From: DSOI01 sp041394885 | GTDB taxonomy: Bacteria > Acidobacteriota > Terriglobia > Bryobacterales > Bryobacteraceae | Direction: 5' to 3' | DNA: 64,000 nucleotides | NCBI GenBank assembly: GCA_041394885.1 | Contig: JAWKHI010000017.1 | Coordinates: forward strand, 61,804-125,803 | Part shown: piece by piece, positions 1 to 8,064 of the stretch | Position numbering within the stretch: position 1 is the first letter of the stretch | Layout of the letters: the number at the start of each line of letters is the position of its first letter | Translations under genes and position numbers: made by a program | Notes under the pieces: generated by a model | What the model was told of the DNA's origin: nothing | Databases searched by the model: none | What the model saw: only the letters and a program-made list of their open reading frames with translations

Positions 1-1148
1 GCGGCCCTCGGAAGCAGGATGCGCTTGCCGGCCAAGTCGACAGCGGCGAAGCTTTCGAGCACGGACTCGGCGACGTAGCGTTGCGGCATCAGATCCACTT
101 TGAGATGCGCGGCGGCGAGTTCGGCGCCGGTAGCCGGGCCGATGGCGCAGAGGCGCCCCCGAATGGCGCGCAAATCCCGGGACGAATGGCGGAGGCGTTC
201 GAGAAAAAACCGCACTCCGTTGGCGGAAGTGAATATCAGCCAATCGTAGTCTTCGAGTCCGGCGATCGCCGCGTCGAGCGGGGCGTAGTCCGCCGCCGGA
301 TGGATCTCGATGGCGGGATACTCGATCGCATCGGCGCCCAGATGGCGGAGGCGCGTGGTGAATGTGGATGCCTGCGCGGCCGCTCGCGTTACCACGATGC
401 GCTGTCCGAACAGCGGCAGCCGCTCAAACCAGTTGAGCTTCTCCCGCAGCGAAACAACGCCGCCCACGATTACGGTGGCGGGAGGCTTCAGGCGCTGGCG
501 CGCAATCGCGGCCGGCAGTCCGCCGAGCGGCGCGGCTACTGTCTGCTGCGATGGGCGCGTCCCCCAGCGGACCGCGAGAGCCGGAGTGGCCGGGTCCTTT
601 CCGGCGTCGAGCAAGCGCGTGACGATGTCGCCGATCGTGGTGAGCCCCATCAGGATGACCAGCGTTTCGGCGGCGCCGGCGGTCTTCCAATCGATGCGGT
701 CCGGCTCGTGTCCGGTGACGATGGTGACCGAAGAGGTGTGGTCGCGATGGGTGAGCGGCACGCCGCAATAAGCGGCGATGCCAAGAGGCGACGTGACGCC
801 GGGAACCACTTCGAACGGGACACCGGCATCGGCGAGAGCCTCGGCTTCTTCGCCTCCGCGCCCGAACAGATAGGGGTCACCGCCTTTGAGCCGCACCACG
901 GTTCGTCCGGCGCGCGCGTGTTCGACCAGCAGCGCCGCGATGGCGTCCTGCGCCAGGGCATGGTCGGCCCTCTTCTTGCCCACGTAGACATGGACAGCGG
1001 TGGGCGCGTAGGAGAGAAGGTCCTGATTGGCGAGATGGTCGTGGAGCACGACGTCGGCGGCGGCGAGCAGTTCGCGGCCGCGAACGGTGATCAGGTCCGG
1101 ATCGCCGGGGCCGGCTCCCACGAGATAGACGGTGCCCGGTTGTCTCAT
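1..1148 (-). CDS. cobA-hemD: Uroporphyrinogen-III C-methyltransferase / uroporphyrinogen-III synthase fusion (partial, 3' end outside window)
   Basis: Bifunctional tetrapyrrole enzyme. The N-terminal half makes precorrin-2 from uroporphyrinogen III using SAM; the C-terminal half cyclises hydroxymethylbilane to uroporphyrinogen III. Reading the minus strand from ATG at 1148 gives the methyltransferase glycine-rich motif VGAGPGDPDLITVRG at the N-terminus and the second signature RLKGGDPYLFGRGGEE near residue 90. A HemD-like region follows from about residue 255 (FGQRIVVTRA, then IFTSANGV). The start overlaps the hemC stop by 4 nt (ATGA), so translation is probably coupled. The gene runs off the left edge without a stop. 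The fusion itself is known in several bacterial groups. Fused order and operon position make the call secure; which branch (siroheme or heme) dominates cannot be read here. Confidence 0.9.
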   Translation of the reverse strand, partial: MRQPGTVYLVGAGPGDPDLITVRGRELLAAADVVLHDHLANQDLLSYAPTAVHVYVGKKRADHALAQDAIAALLVEHARAGRTVVRLKGGDPYLFGRGGEEAEALADAGVPFEVVPGVTSPLGIAAYCGVPLTHRDHTSSVTIVTGHEPDRIDWKTAGAAETLVILMGLTTIGDIVTRLLDAGKDPATPALAVRWGTRPSQQTVAAPLGGLPAAIARQRLKPPATVIVGGVVSLREKLNWFERLPLFGQRIVVTRAAAQASTFTTRLRHLGADAIEYPAIEIHPAADYAPLDAAIAGLEDYDWLIFTSANGVRFFLERLRHSSRDLRAIRGRLCAIGPATGAELAAAHLKVDLMPQRYVAESVLESFAAVDLAGKRILLPRA

Positions 1149-2050
1149 TCGGCGGAAGCGGCTCCGCCCAGGATCCGGTCCGCGCCCTGGCGGCGTAGCT
1201 GGGCTGCGACGCCCGCGCCGAGGCTGGCGGCGTCCTCGGCCTCGCCCGAGGCCTGCGAGCGGACGATTTCCGATCCGTCCGGCGACGCCACCACGGCGTG
1301 GAGATGGAGCGTGGAGCCTTCGATCACCGCATGTGCGCCAATCGGAACCTGGCATCCTCCGCCGAGGGCGGCGAGCAGAGCGCGCTCCGCGGTGACGGCT
1401 GCGCGCGTCGGTGCATGGTTGAGCGAGGCGCACAGGGCGGCCGCGGGGGAATCGACGGTGGTCTCCACGGCGAGGGCGCCTTGGCCAACGGCGGGGCACA
1501 TCGTTTCGAGCTCCAGCACCTCGGCGATTCGCGACTCCCATCCCAGGCGGCGGAGCCCCGCGGCGGCCAGCAGAATCGCCTGATACTGGCCCTCGTCCAT
1601 CTTGCGGATGCGGGTGTCGAGATTGCCGCGGATCGATTCGATGGTGAGATCGGGACGCAAGGCCGCAAGCTGCGCGGAGCGGCGAAGGGAACTGGTGCCC
1701 ACGATGGCCCCAGGCTCCAGTTGCGCGAGAGTGCGGCCAAGCAGGGCGTCGCGCGGATCCTCGCGTTCGGGAATCGCGGCGAGCGTGAGCCCGGCGGGCA
1801 GCTCGGTGGGCATGTCCTTGAGCGAGTGGACCGCCAGGTGGATTTGTCCCTCGAGGAGGGCGTCTTCGAGCTCCTTGGTGAACAATCCCTTCGAGCCGAC
1901 CTTGGACAGCGCGACGCCGGTAATGCGATCGCCGGTGGTCTTGATGATCTCGATCGCGGTTTCGCATCCGAGCGACTGCAACCGGGCTTCGATGTGACGC
2001 GCCTGCCACAGCGCGAGTTGTGAGCCGCGGGAACCGATGATGACTCTCAT
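1145..2050 (-). CDS. hemC: Porphobilinogen deaminase (hydroxymethylbilane synthase)
   Basis: Condenses four porphobilinogen molecules into hydroxymethylbilane, the substrate of the adjacent HemD domain. The 301-residue protein has the usual family length. It starts MRVIIGSRGSQLALWQA, the conserved N-terminus, and contains LGGGCQVPIGAHA, whose cysteine carries the dipyrromethane cofactor. Substrate-binding arginines are visible in GTSSLRRSAQL and IRGNLDTRIRK. It begins 4 nt after the hemA stop and overlaps cobA-hemD by 4 nt, so the three genes form a heme operon. Cytosolic. Confidence 0.97.
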   Translation of the reverse strand: MRVIIGSRGSQLALWQARHIEARLQSLGCETAIEIIKTTGDRITGVALSKVGSKGLFTKELEDALLEGQIHLAVHSLKDMPTELPAGLTLAAIPEREDPRDALLGRTLAQLEPGAIVGTSSLRRSAQLAALRPDLTIESIRGNLDTRIRKMDEGQYQAILLAAAGLRRLGWESRIAEVLELETMCPAVGQGALAVETTVDSPAAALCASLNHAPTRAAVTAERALLAALGGGCQVPIGAHAVIEGSTLHLHAVVASPDGSEIVRSQASGEAEDAASLGAGVAAQLRRQGADRILGGAASAE

Positions 2051-2054
2051 GGAA

Positions 2055-3323
2055 TCAGCCTTCGTTCAGATGGAAGATACGGCGCAAGGCATCGAGGAAG
2101 TGGTGGTGCTGTCCGGAGCCGGCCTGCCGGCGAAGCTCGGCGATGGGAGCGTGGGCGATCTTGTTCATCATGGCTTTGGTGAGGGCATCCAGGGCCTCTT
2201 CCTGTTGCGGAGTGAGATTTCCGAAGCGTCCGCGCATCCGTTCCATTTCGGCTGACCGGATGCCTTCGAGATACTGCTGCAGCCCGACGATGGTTGGAGT
2301 GAGTTCCCTGGCCTTCAGGCGCGCGATCATCCGCTCCACTTCGTCCGCGACGATCTTTTCGGCTTCGCCGGCTTCGGTCTGGCGCGAGGTTACGTTGTTC
2401 TGCACCACGCGTTGCAGGTCGTCGATGTCGTAAAGGAAAACGCCGTCCAATTCCGAAGCGGAGGGCTCGATGTTGCGGGGCACCGCGATGTCGATGAGGA
2501 ACATGGGCCGGTTCCGCCGGGCCGCCATCACCTTCTTCATCTGGTCCCGGGTGAGGATGAAATGCGGCGCGCCGGAGGAAGCGATCACCACATCCATCTC
2601 ATGGAGCTGCCCGGTGAAGTTCGTGTAGTCGAGAATGCGGCCGCGGAACAGCTCCGCCATCGCCCGGGCGCGTTCCGGTGACCGGTTGGTCACCGCGATT
2701 TCACCGGCGCCGGCGCGTTCGAGGTGCCGCGCGGCGAGCTCGGACATTTTTCCGGCGCCGATGAGCAGCACTTTGGTGCCCTTGAGCGATCCGAAAATCT
2801 GACGCGCCAGTTCCACGGCGGCGTAGCTGACCGATACGGCGCTTTGGCCGATCTCGGTCTCCGTGCGGACGCGTTTCGCCACGCTGAAGGCGCGCGTCAC
2901 CACCGAGTCCAGAAAGCCGTTGATGGATCCGGAGGTGCGCGCGGCGTCGTAGGCGTCTTTGAGCTGACCGAGGATTTGCGGTTCGCCGACGATCATCGAG
3001 TCCAACGAGGCGGCCACGCGGAACATGTGGCGAATGGCGTCGCGATCCCGGAAATGATACAGGTGCGGGCGGATCCAGGCCTCTTCGAGGTTTCTGGATT
3101 TGGCGAGGAACCCGGCGAGTGCGGACTCGGTGTCGCACTGCTCGTCGGCGGCTACGGCGATCTCGACGCGATTGCACGTGGACAGCACCATCGATTCGGT
3201 GACTCCGGGGACGTGGCGAAGGTCGTACAGCAGCGAAGGCAGGGCATCGGCGCTGACGGCGAGGCGCTCGCGGACCTCCACGGGTGCGGTGGTGTGATTG
3301 AGACCAGTGATCGCCAGCCGCAT
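2055..3323 (-). CDS. hemA: Glutamyl-tRNA reductase
   Basis: Reduces glutamyl-tRNA(Glu) to glutamate-1-semialdehyde, the first committed step of C5-pathway tetrapyrrole synthesis. The start at 3323 gives MRLAITGLNHTTAPVEVRERL, the conserved N-terminus; the frame stays open further upstream, but that part overlaps ccsA and has no homologous look. The catalytic cysteine is in STCNRVEI. The NADPH site is GAGKMSELAARHL, and the C-terminal dimerisation helices follow. The protein is 422 residues, normal for the family. It lies 8 nt after ccsA and 4 nt before hemC. Confidence 0.96.
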   Translation of the reverse strand: MRLAITGLNHTTAPVEVRERLAVSADALPSLLYDLRHVPGVTESMVLSTCNRVEIAVAADEQCDTESALAGFLAKSRNLEEAWIRPHLYHFRDRDAIRHMFRVAASLDSMIVGEPQILGQLKDAYDAARTSGSINGFLDSVVTRAFSVAKRVRTETEIGQSAVSVSYAAVELARQIFGSLKGTKVLLIGAGKMSELAARHLERAGAGEIAVTNRSPERARAMAELFRGRILDYTNFTGQLHEMDVVIASSGAPHFILTRDQMKKVMAARRNRPMFLIDIAVPRNIEPSASELDGVFLYDIDDLQRVVQNNVTSRQTEAGEAEKIVADEVERMIARLKARELTPTIVGLQQYLEGIRSAEMERMRGRFGNLTPQQEEALDALTKAMMNKIAHAPIAELRRQAGSGQHHHFLDALRRIFHLNEG

Positions 3324-3331
3324 AGAGTGTC

Positions 3332-4162
3332 CTATTTCATCAGCTCTGGCCGCAGGCCGACGTGCGCGGCCCACGTGAGAGCGGAGCATCCCACCACGGT
3401 GAGCGACATGACGGCGGCTTTGCGTCCGCGCCATCCGGCCGAGGTCCTGAGGAACACCATCACCAGACACAGCCACCAGGTGAGCAGCGAGATAGCGATC
3501 TTGGCGTCGCCGATCCACCGTGTGCCGGATTCGATGAAAGCCCAGGTCATGCCGGCTACGGTGGCGAGAGTGAGCAGCACGAACCCCAGGCCCATCGAGC
3601 GATTGATGAGATTGTCGAGCGTGCCGAGCGGGGGAAGTTTATCGAACAGGCTGGACGCGGTCTTGGTCTTGAGGCGGCGCTCCTGAATGAGATAGATGAT
3701 ACTGGCGACCGCGGTGAGGATCAGCGCCGCGTAGCCGAGGAGCACCAGCGCGACGTGCATCAGCAGCCAGGCGCTGCGAACACCGTCGTTGCTCCAGGAT
3801 GGAACGGGAACTTCCGTCGAGCCGAGCAGCGCCATGAGAAACACGAGCGGGAACAGAAACACCGATAGCGACGCGAAGCTATAGCGCCAGTAGACGAACA
3901 GGAAAAAGACGCCGATCAGAAATGCGCACAGGGAAACCGATTGGAAAAAATTATTGGCCGGGAGCAGCCCCGTGGCGAACCAGCTCTCGGTGATTGAAAC
4001 CGCGTGCAGCAAGTTGGCTGCGGCGAAGGCGGCCAGTGCCGGGCGAAACCAGGCCGGCTGGCGCCGCAGCACGGTCACGATGGCATGAATCAACCCGGCG
4101 GCGTAGAGGACCACGGCCACCCGTAGCCAGAAGATACTCATATCGGCAGGTACCATAGCCAC
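3332..4162 (-). CDS. ccsA: CcsA/HemX-type cytochrome c assembly membrane protein
   Basis: An integral membrane protein of 276 residues with about eight hydrophobic segments. It has the layout of the CcsA/HemX family, which handles heme for cytochrome c maturation (CcsA) or modulates HemA (HemX). Tracts such as WLRVAVVLYAAGLIHAIV, a central SAWLLMHVALVLLGYAALI segment and a WAAHVG motif near the C-terminus support this. An alternative start eight codons in (ATG at 4141, MSIFWLRV) is equally plausible. In Firmicutes hemX sits in the hem operon next to hemA. The same adjacency here favours a HemX-like role, although I cannot separate the two by sequence alone. Confidence 0.82.
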   Translation of the reverse strand: MAMVPADMSIFWLRVAVVLYAAGLIHAIVTVLRRQPAWFRPALAAFAAANLLHAVSITESWFATGLLPANNFFQSVSLCAFLIGVFFLFVYWRYSFASLSVFLFPLVFLMALLGSTEVPVPSWSNDGVRSAWLLMHVALVLLGYAALILTAVASIIYLIQERRLKTKTASSLFDKLPPLGTLDNLINRSMGLGFVLLTLATVAGMTWAFIESGTRWIGDAKIAISLLTWWLCLVMVFLRTSAGWRGRKAAVMSLTVVGCSALTWAAHVGLRPELMK

Positions 4163-4182
4163 CTTCAGGATAACGCGCCCGT

Positions 4183-4782
4183 CTACATGTCCCGTCGATT
4201 TTCGAGGGATTTCGACATCGTCACCTCGTCGGCGTACTCGAGGTCGCTGCCGACGGGGATGCCCATGGCGATGCGGGAGACCCGGACGCCGAGAGGTTTG
4301 ATCAGCCGCGACAGATAGACCGCCGTCGCCTCGCCTTCCACATTCGGATTGGTGGCGATGATGATCTCGGTGATGTTGCCCGCGGCCACGCGCTCGAGCA
4401 GGCCCTTGATGCGCAGCCGCTCCGGCCCGATGCCGCGCAACGGTGAGATGGCTCCATGCAGCACGTGGTAAAGGCCGCTGAAGGTGCGGGTTGTCTCAAT
4501 CGGCAGAATGTTGACCGGTTCCTCCACCACGCACAGCGTACCGGGGTCACGGCCGGGATCCTTGCAGTAAGGACAGAACTCGCCCTCGCTGATGTTGTTG
4601 CACAGCGAGCACAGCCCCAGGGTGTCTTTCACGTCGATGATCGCCTTCGCGAAACGTTCGGCGTCGTCGCGATTGGCGCGGAGCACGTGAAAAGCGAGGC
4701 GTTGCGCGGACTTCTGGCCGATGCCGGGAAGGCGCTTGAATTCGGTGATGAGCCTTGCGAGGGGCTCGGCGAAGTCCGCCAT
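4183..4782 (-). CDS. recR: Recombination mediator RecR
   Basis: Works with RecF/RecO to load RecA on gapped DNA. The 199-residue protein has the family's layout. There is an N-terminal helix-hairpin-helix (RLPGIGQKSAQRLAFHVL), a C4 zinc finger (CSLCNNISEGEFCPYC) and a Toprim domain beginning LCVVEEPVNI. The IPVGSDLEYAD stretch lies near the C-terminus. It sits 6 nt after ebfC, in the widely conserved dnaX-ebfC-recR order. Confidence 0.97.
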   Translation of the reverse strand: MADFAEPLARLITEFKRLPGIGQKSAQRLAFHVLRANRDDAERFAKAIIDVKDTLGLCSLCNNISEGEFCPYCKDPGRDPGTLCVVEEPVNILPIETTRTFSGLYHVLHGAISPLRGIGPERLRIKGLLERVAAGNITEIIIATNPNVEGEATAVYLSRLIKPLGVRVSRIAMGIPVGSDLEYADEVTMSKSLENRRDM

Positions 4783-4788
4783 AAATTT

Positions 4789-5097
4789 TTAGAACAGACC
4801 CTTGGGAAGGCCCATCCCGCCGAGCATGCCTTGCATCTTGCCGCCGGCCTCGTCCTCCACTTTCTTCACCGCTTCATTGACGGCGGCCATTACCAGATCC
4901 TGCAGCATCTCGACGTCGCCGGCCACTTCGGGATCGATCTTGACGCCGTGGACGTGCTTGTCGCCGTCCATCTGGATGGTGACCATGCCGCCGCCGGCGG
5001 TGGCCTCCACGCGAATGGCGGCGATTTCCTGCTTCAGGCGCTCCTGCATTTGCTGGGCCTGCTTCATCATGGACTGCATATTGCCGGGTAGTTTCAT
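4789..5097 (-). CDS. ebfC: YbaB/EbfC family nucleoid-associated protein
   Basis: A 102-residue DNA-binding protein of the YbaB/EbfC family, which forms small homodimers that coat DNA. It shows the typical methionine- and glutamine-rich helix (QSMMKQAQQMQERLKQE), then a short beta region ending in LVMAAVNEAVKKVEDE. The very end is glycine-rich (MLGGMGLPKGLF), as usual. It sits 10 nt after dnaX and 6 nt before recR. Confidence 0.95.
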   Translation of the reverse strand: MKLPGNMQSMMKQAQQMQERLKQEIAAIRVEATAGGGMVTIQMDGDKHVHGVKIDPEVAGDVEMLQDLVMAAVNEAVKKVEDEAGGKMQGMLGGMGLPKGLF

Positions 5098-5107
5098 GTT
5101 GGAGTCC

Positions 5108-6835
5108 TCAATTCAAGTCTTTCAAATTTCGCACCGCGCGCACCTGACTGCCGGGGAACCTCTCCTGGAACTGCTGCACCTCCGGATTCGACAGCGCGCG
5201 TTCGGCGGCCTGCTCGTCCACTTGGGCGGGTGCGGCTTTGGCCGGCGGCAAGGGGCCGGAATCGCTTGAATCGGCCTCGAGAAACTGGATCCGAAGCGGC
5301 TTTCCGGTCACTGACTGAACGGCGTTCCTCATTCCCGCGTCACGAAAGGAAAGCTTGAATTCCCGTGGCGCGGCGAAGCGGATTTCGCCGGGAGCTTCGG
5401 TGACGGTGGCGAACTCGACCGCATCGGCGAGTAGGGTTTGTCCGGTGTCGCGGAGGTGGTTCAGCAGCCGTTCTTTCAGACTGCCGGGTTCGACGGCCGG
5501 CGCCTGAGTGGACGCCTCACGAGACGAAGTGACCGGCGGCGGCGTGCGCTGCGGCGCCGCGGCCGGTTGCGCCATCGAGGCCGGGGCCGGTCTTGCCGGC
5601 GGCGCGCCCGAGGCACGGTACCCGGACCCGCCTCCCACCGTTGGCGGATTTCGCTTCGGCGGTGAGGGCGGCGCCGGCGGGCTGCCTCCGCCGGACAACC
5701 CGGCCAACGCCTCTTCGATCTTGATGATCCGTCCGGCATGGATGAGACGGAGCAGCCCGATCTCGAGATTCAATCTCGGCTGCAGAGAATACTGGAGCTC
5801 GCGGTAGAGGTCGAGCGTCATCTGGAGGTAGCGCGTGAGATCTTCCTCGGAGAAATTCGCGGCGATGGCGGCCAGTTTCTCCTGCTCGGCCTGCGACGCC
5901 GCGATCAGCGGACTGCGGTCGCCTGCAACCCGCGACACCAAAAGGTTGCGGAAGTAACGCGCCAATTCGCGGCAGAAATGCTGCAGATTGCGGCCGTTGC
6001 GTTCGAGTTCGTAGACGATCTCGAGCATCCGCCTGGAGTCTCCGGCGGCGAGCGCGGTGGATACTTCGCCGAGAGAATCGAGGGAGAACAGGCCGAGCAG
6101 TTCGCGGACCTCGGCTTCTTCGAGCGTGTCGCCGCAGCAGGCGATGGCCTGATCGAGCGCGGAGAGCGAATCGCGCACGCTGCCTTCGCCCACCTGCGCC
6201 ACCACGCCGAGCGCCTCCGGCGACGCCTTGATGCCTTCCTGCTCGCAGATCCATTGCATGCGCTCCACCAGTTCCGTGAAGTCCACGCTGCGAAAGCTGA
6301 ACTGCTGGCAGCGCGAAGCGATGGTGGTGGGGATCTTGTGCGCCTCGGTGGTGCACAGCACGAACACCACCCATTCCGGCGGCTCTTCGAGCGTCTTCAG
6401 CAGCGCGTTGAAGGCTTCGGTGGTGATCTGGTGCGCTTCGTCGATGATAAAGACTTTGAATTTGCCTCGCGCGGGCCGGTACCGCACGTTTTCCCGCAAC
6501 TCGCGCATTTCGTTGATGCCGCGATTGGACGCGGCGTCGATTTCGATCACGTCCACGGCGTTTCCGGCGGCGATTTCGGTGCAGGCCGAACAGACCATGC
6601 ATGGTTCCGGTGTCGGTCCTTTTTCGCAATTGAGGCATCGCGCCAGGATCCGTGCGACGGTGGTTTTCCCCGTGCCGCGCTGGCCGGAAAGAATGTAGCC
6701 GTGCGCGATGCGGCGCTGCGAAATTGCATTGCCGAGCGTGGTGCGGACGTGCTCCTGGCCTACGAGTTCCGAGAACGTTTGCGGGCGATACTTACGCGCG
6801 ATGACCTGATACGGGACTGGGGCGGGGGCGGCCAA
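5108..6835 (-). CDS. dnaX: DNA polymerase III subunit gamma/tau
   Basis: Clamp-loader ATPase of the replicative polymerase. It has Walker A GQRGTGKTT, a four-cysteine zinc module (CLNCEKGPTPEPCMVCSAC), DEAH in FIIDEAHQI and the arginine-finger region SRCQQFSFR. A proline-rich linker (about residues 390-445) leads to a tau-like C-terminal domain. A GTG at 6883 also opens the frame, but it lies inside the SRP RNA. I prefer TTG at 6835, which has GGAG 8 nt upstream and follows the SRP RNA hairpin; this gives 575 residues and a normal start just before YQVIARKYRPQ. No ATG is available in this stretch. No programmed-frameshift slippery site was looked for exhaustively. Confidence 0.93.
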   Translation of the reverse strand: MAAPAPVPYQVIARKYRPQTFSELVGQEHVRTTLGNAISQRRIAHGYILSGQRGTGKTTVARILARCLNCEKGPTPEPCMVCSACTEIAAGNAVDVIEIDAASNRGINEMRELRENVRYRPARGKFKVFIIDEAHQITTEAFNALLKTLEEPPEWVVFVLCTTEAHKIPTTIASRCQQFSFRSVDFTELVERMQWICEQEGIKASPEALGVVAQVGEGSVRDSLSALDQAIACCGDTLEEAEVRELLGLFSLDSLGEVSTALAAGDSRRMLEIVYELERNGRNLQHFCRELARYFRNLLVSRVAGDRSPLIAASQAEQEKLAAIAANFSEEDLTRYLQMTLDLYRELQYSLQPRLNLEIGLLRLIHAGRIIKIEEALAGLSGGGSPPAPPSPPKRNPPTVGGGSGYRASGAPPARPAPASMAQPAAAPQRTPPPVTSSREASTQAPAVEPGSLKERLLNHLRDTGQTLLADAVEFATVTEAPGEIRFAAPREFKLSFRDAGMRNAVQSVTGKPLRIQFLEADSSDSGPLPPAKAAPAQVDEQAAERALSNPEVQQFQERFPGSQVRAVRNLKDLN

Positions 6836-6866
6836 AAAAGGGTCTCCAGAGCGAATTGCCAGACCC
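6834..6866 (-). terminator. Intrinsic terminator-like hairpin between SRP RNA and dnaX
   Basis: On the minus strand GGGTCT (6866-6861) can pair with AGACCC (6845-6840), followed by TTTTTT (6839-6834). Its 5' arm shares bases with the 3' arm of the SRP RNA helix, so folding of the two is mutually exclusive. It may give partial termination, separating abundant SRP RNA from lower dnaX mRNA. Confidence 0.55.
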
Positions 6867-6960
6867 CGGGTGATCCGCGGCACACAAGCTAAACCACTAC
6901 CGTTGCTTCCTTCCGGACCTGGCGGGGTTCGCGGCCGCTCATTGCACGGAGCCCGGAGCC
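6862..6960 (-). ncRNA. ffs: Signal recognition particle RNA (4.5S type)
   Basis: RNA core of the SRP, which binds Ffh and targets nascent membrane proteins. The minus strand contains the hallmark SRP apical loop CAGGTCCGGAAGGAAGCA. The ends close perfectly: GGCTCCGGG (6960-6952) pairs with CCCGGGGTC (6870-6862), giving a 99-nt hairpin of bacterial small-SRP type. A -10-like TACCCT lies at 6978-6973, so transcription may begin near 6964. Position directly before dnaX matches the scr-dnaX-yaaK-recR order of Bacillus subtilis. Confidence 0.95.
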
Positions 6961-7024
6961 TGACAACACACTAGGGTAGCATGCAGGCGGCCGAACTCCG
7001 CCTGCCGGGCGCGAGCGGGTCGGC

Positions 7025-7030
7025 TATAGT
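7025..7030 (+). promoter_or_regulatory. -10 element TATAGT of methyltransferase/glcEF unit
   Basis: TATAGT lies 7 nt before the ATG at 7038. A transcript started here would begin at or near the start codon. This supports 7038 over the upstream in-frame ATG at 6981, which lies before the promoter. Confidence 0.5.
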
Positions 7031-7037
7031 GATAAGG

Positions 7038-8045
7038 ATGCCGGGCCCCTCACCCCTTCTTTTTTTCGAGACTGCGAGCGCTTATCAGCGCACGGAAGCT
7101 CTCCGTGCCGGGGTGGAACTGGACCTGTTCAGTGCGATCGCCGCGGGCGCCTCCACCACGGACGAACTGGCGGCGCGTTGCGGCGCCAACCAGAAGGGCG
7201 TCCGCATTCTGTGCGACTATCTCACCCTGGCGGGCTTCCTGACCAAGAGCGATGGCTCCTACGGTCTCACACCCGACAGCGCGGTCTTTCTCGATCGCCG
7301 GTCGCCCGCCTACATGGGCGGCACACTGCGGTTTCTGTTGGGCGACACGATTCGTGACGCCTTTCGCGATCTTCCGGCTGCGGTTCGCCACGGCGGAGCC
7401 GTTCACGGAGAAGGGACCATGGATCCCGATCATCCGGTTTGGCGCGACTTCGCCCGCGCGATGGTGCCGATGATGGCGCCCGCGGCTGAATTCATCGCCG
7501 GTGCTGTTCCTACTTCCGGACCTGTCAAGATTCTCGACGTCGCTGCCGGCCACGGCTTGTTCGGCATCGCGTTCGCGCGGCGAAACCCGCAGGCGGAAGT
7601 CCACGCGTTGGACTGGGCGGCGGTTCTGGACGTGGCCCATGAGCACGCGCACGCGGCGGGCGTGGGCGATCGCCATCGCTTGTTGCCGGGAAGCGCGTTC
7701 GACGTGGAATGGGGAACTGGCTTCGATCTGGTTCTATTCACCAATTTTTTTCATCATTTCGAACCGGCGCGGTGCGAAGCGCTAATGCGGAAGGCGCACG
7801 CGGCACTGACGCCCGATGGCCGCGCGGTGACGCTCGAGTTCGTGCCGGACGCCGGCCGCGTGACGCCGCCGATGCAGGCCGGCTTCGCCCTCACCATGTT
7901 GGCCAGCACCGGCCACGGCGATGCGTATACCTTCGCCGAGTACGAATCCATGTTCGCCAATTCCGGGTTCCCGCACTCGGAAATGCAGGACCTGGAAGGC
8001 GGCGCGCAGCGGCTGATCATTTCGAGCAAGGTCCTGCGCGGTTAG
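7038..8045 (+). CDS. SAM-dependent O-methyltransferase-like protein
   Basis: Resembles family-2 O-methyltransferases of the plant/secondary-metabolite type. The N-terminal winged-helix dimerisation domain (about residues 10-95) contains FETASAYQRTEALRAGVEL and ELAARCGANQKGVRILCDYL. A Rossmann SAM-binding domain follows, with motif I VKILDVAAGHGLFGIAFA near residue 165 and a later FTNFFHHFE. The substrate cannot be predicted. ATG 7038 is chosen because a -10 element lies between it and an upstream ATG at 6981; the product is 335 residues. glcE begins 19 nt downstream, so the three genes are probably co-transcribed, but a functional tie to glycolate oxidation is not evident. Confidence 0.8.
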   Translation: MPGPSPLLFFETASAYQRTEALRAGVELDLFSAIAAGASTTDELAARCGANQKGVRILCDYLTLAGFLTKSDGSYGLTPDSAVFLDRRSPAYMGGTLRFLLGDTIRDAFRDLPAAVRHGGAVHGEGTMDPDHPVWRDFARAMVPMMAPAAEFIAGAVPTSGPVKILDVAAGHGLFGIAFARRNPQAEVHALDWAAVLDVAHEHAHAAGVGDRHRLLPGSAFDVEWGTGFDLVLFTNFFHHFEPARCEALMRKAHAALTPDGRAVTLEFVPDAGRVTPPMQAGFALTMLASTGHGDAYTFAEYESMFANSGFPHSEMQDLEGGAQRLIISSKVLRG

Positions 8046-8064
8046 GCCCGCGCGGTGAACGACG

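Noticed and set aside
81..1583. A 500-codon plus-strand open frame across cobA-hemD and hemC
   Set aside because: It crosses two well-supported genes and shows no domain.
6862..6883. dnaX starting at GTG 6883
   Set aside because: These bases form the 3' part of the SRP RNA, and no Shine-Dalgarno precedes the GTG.
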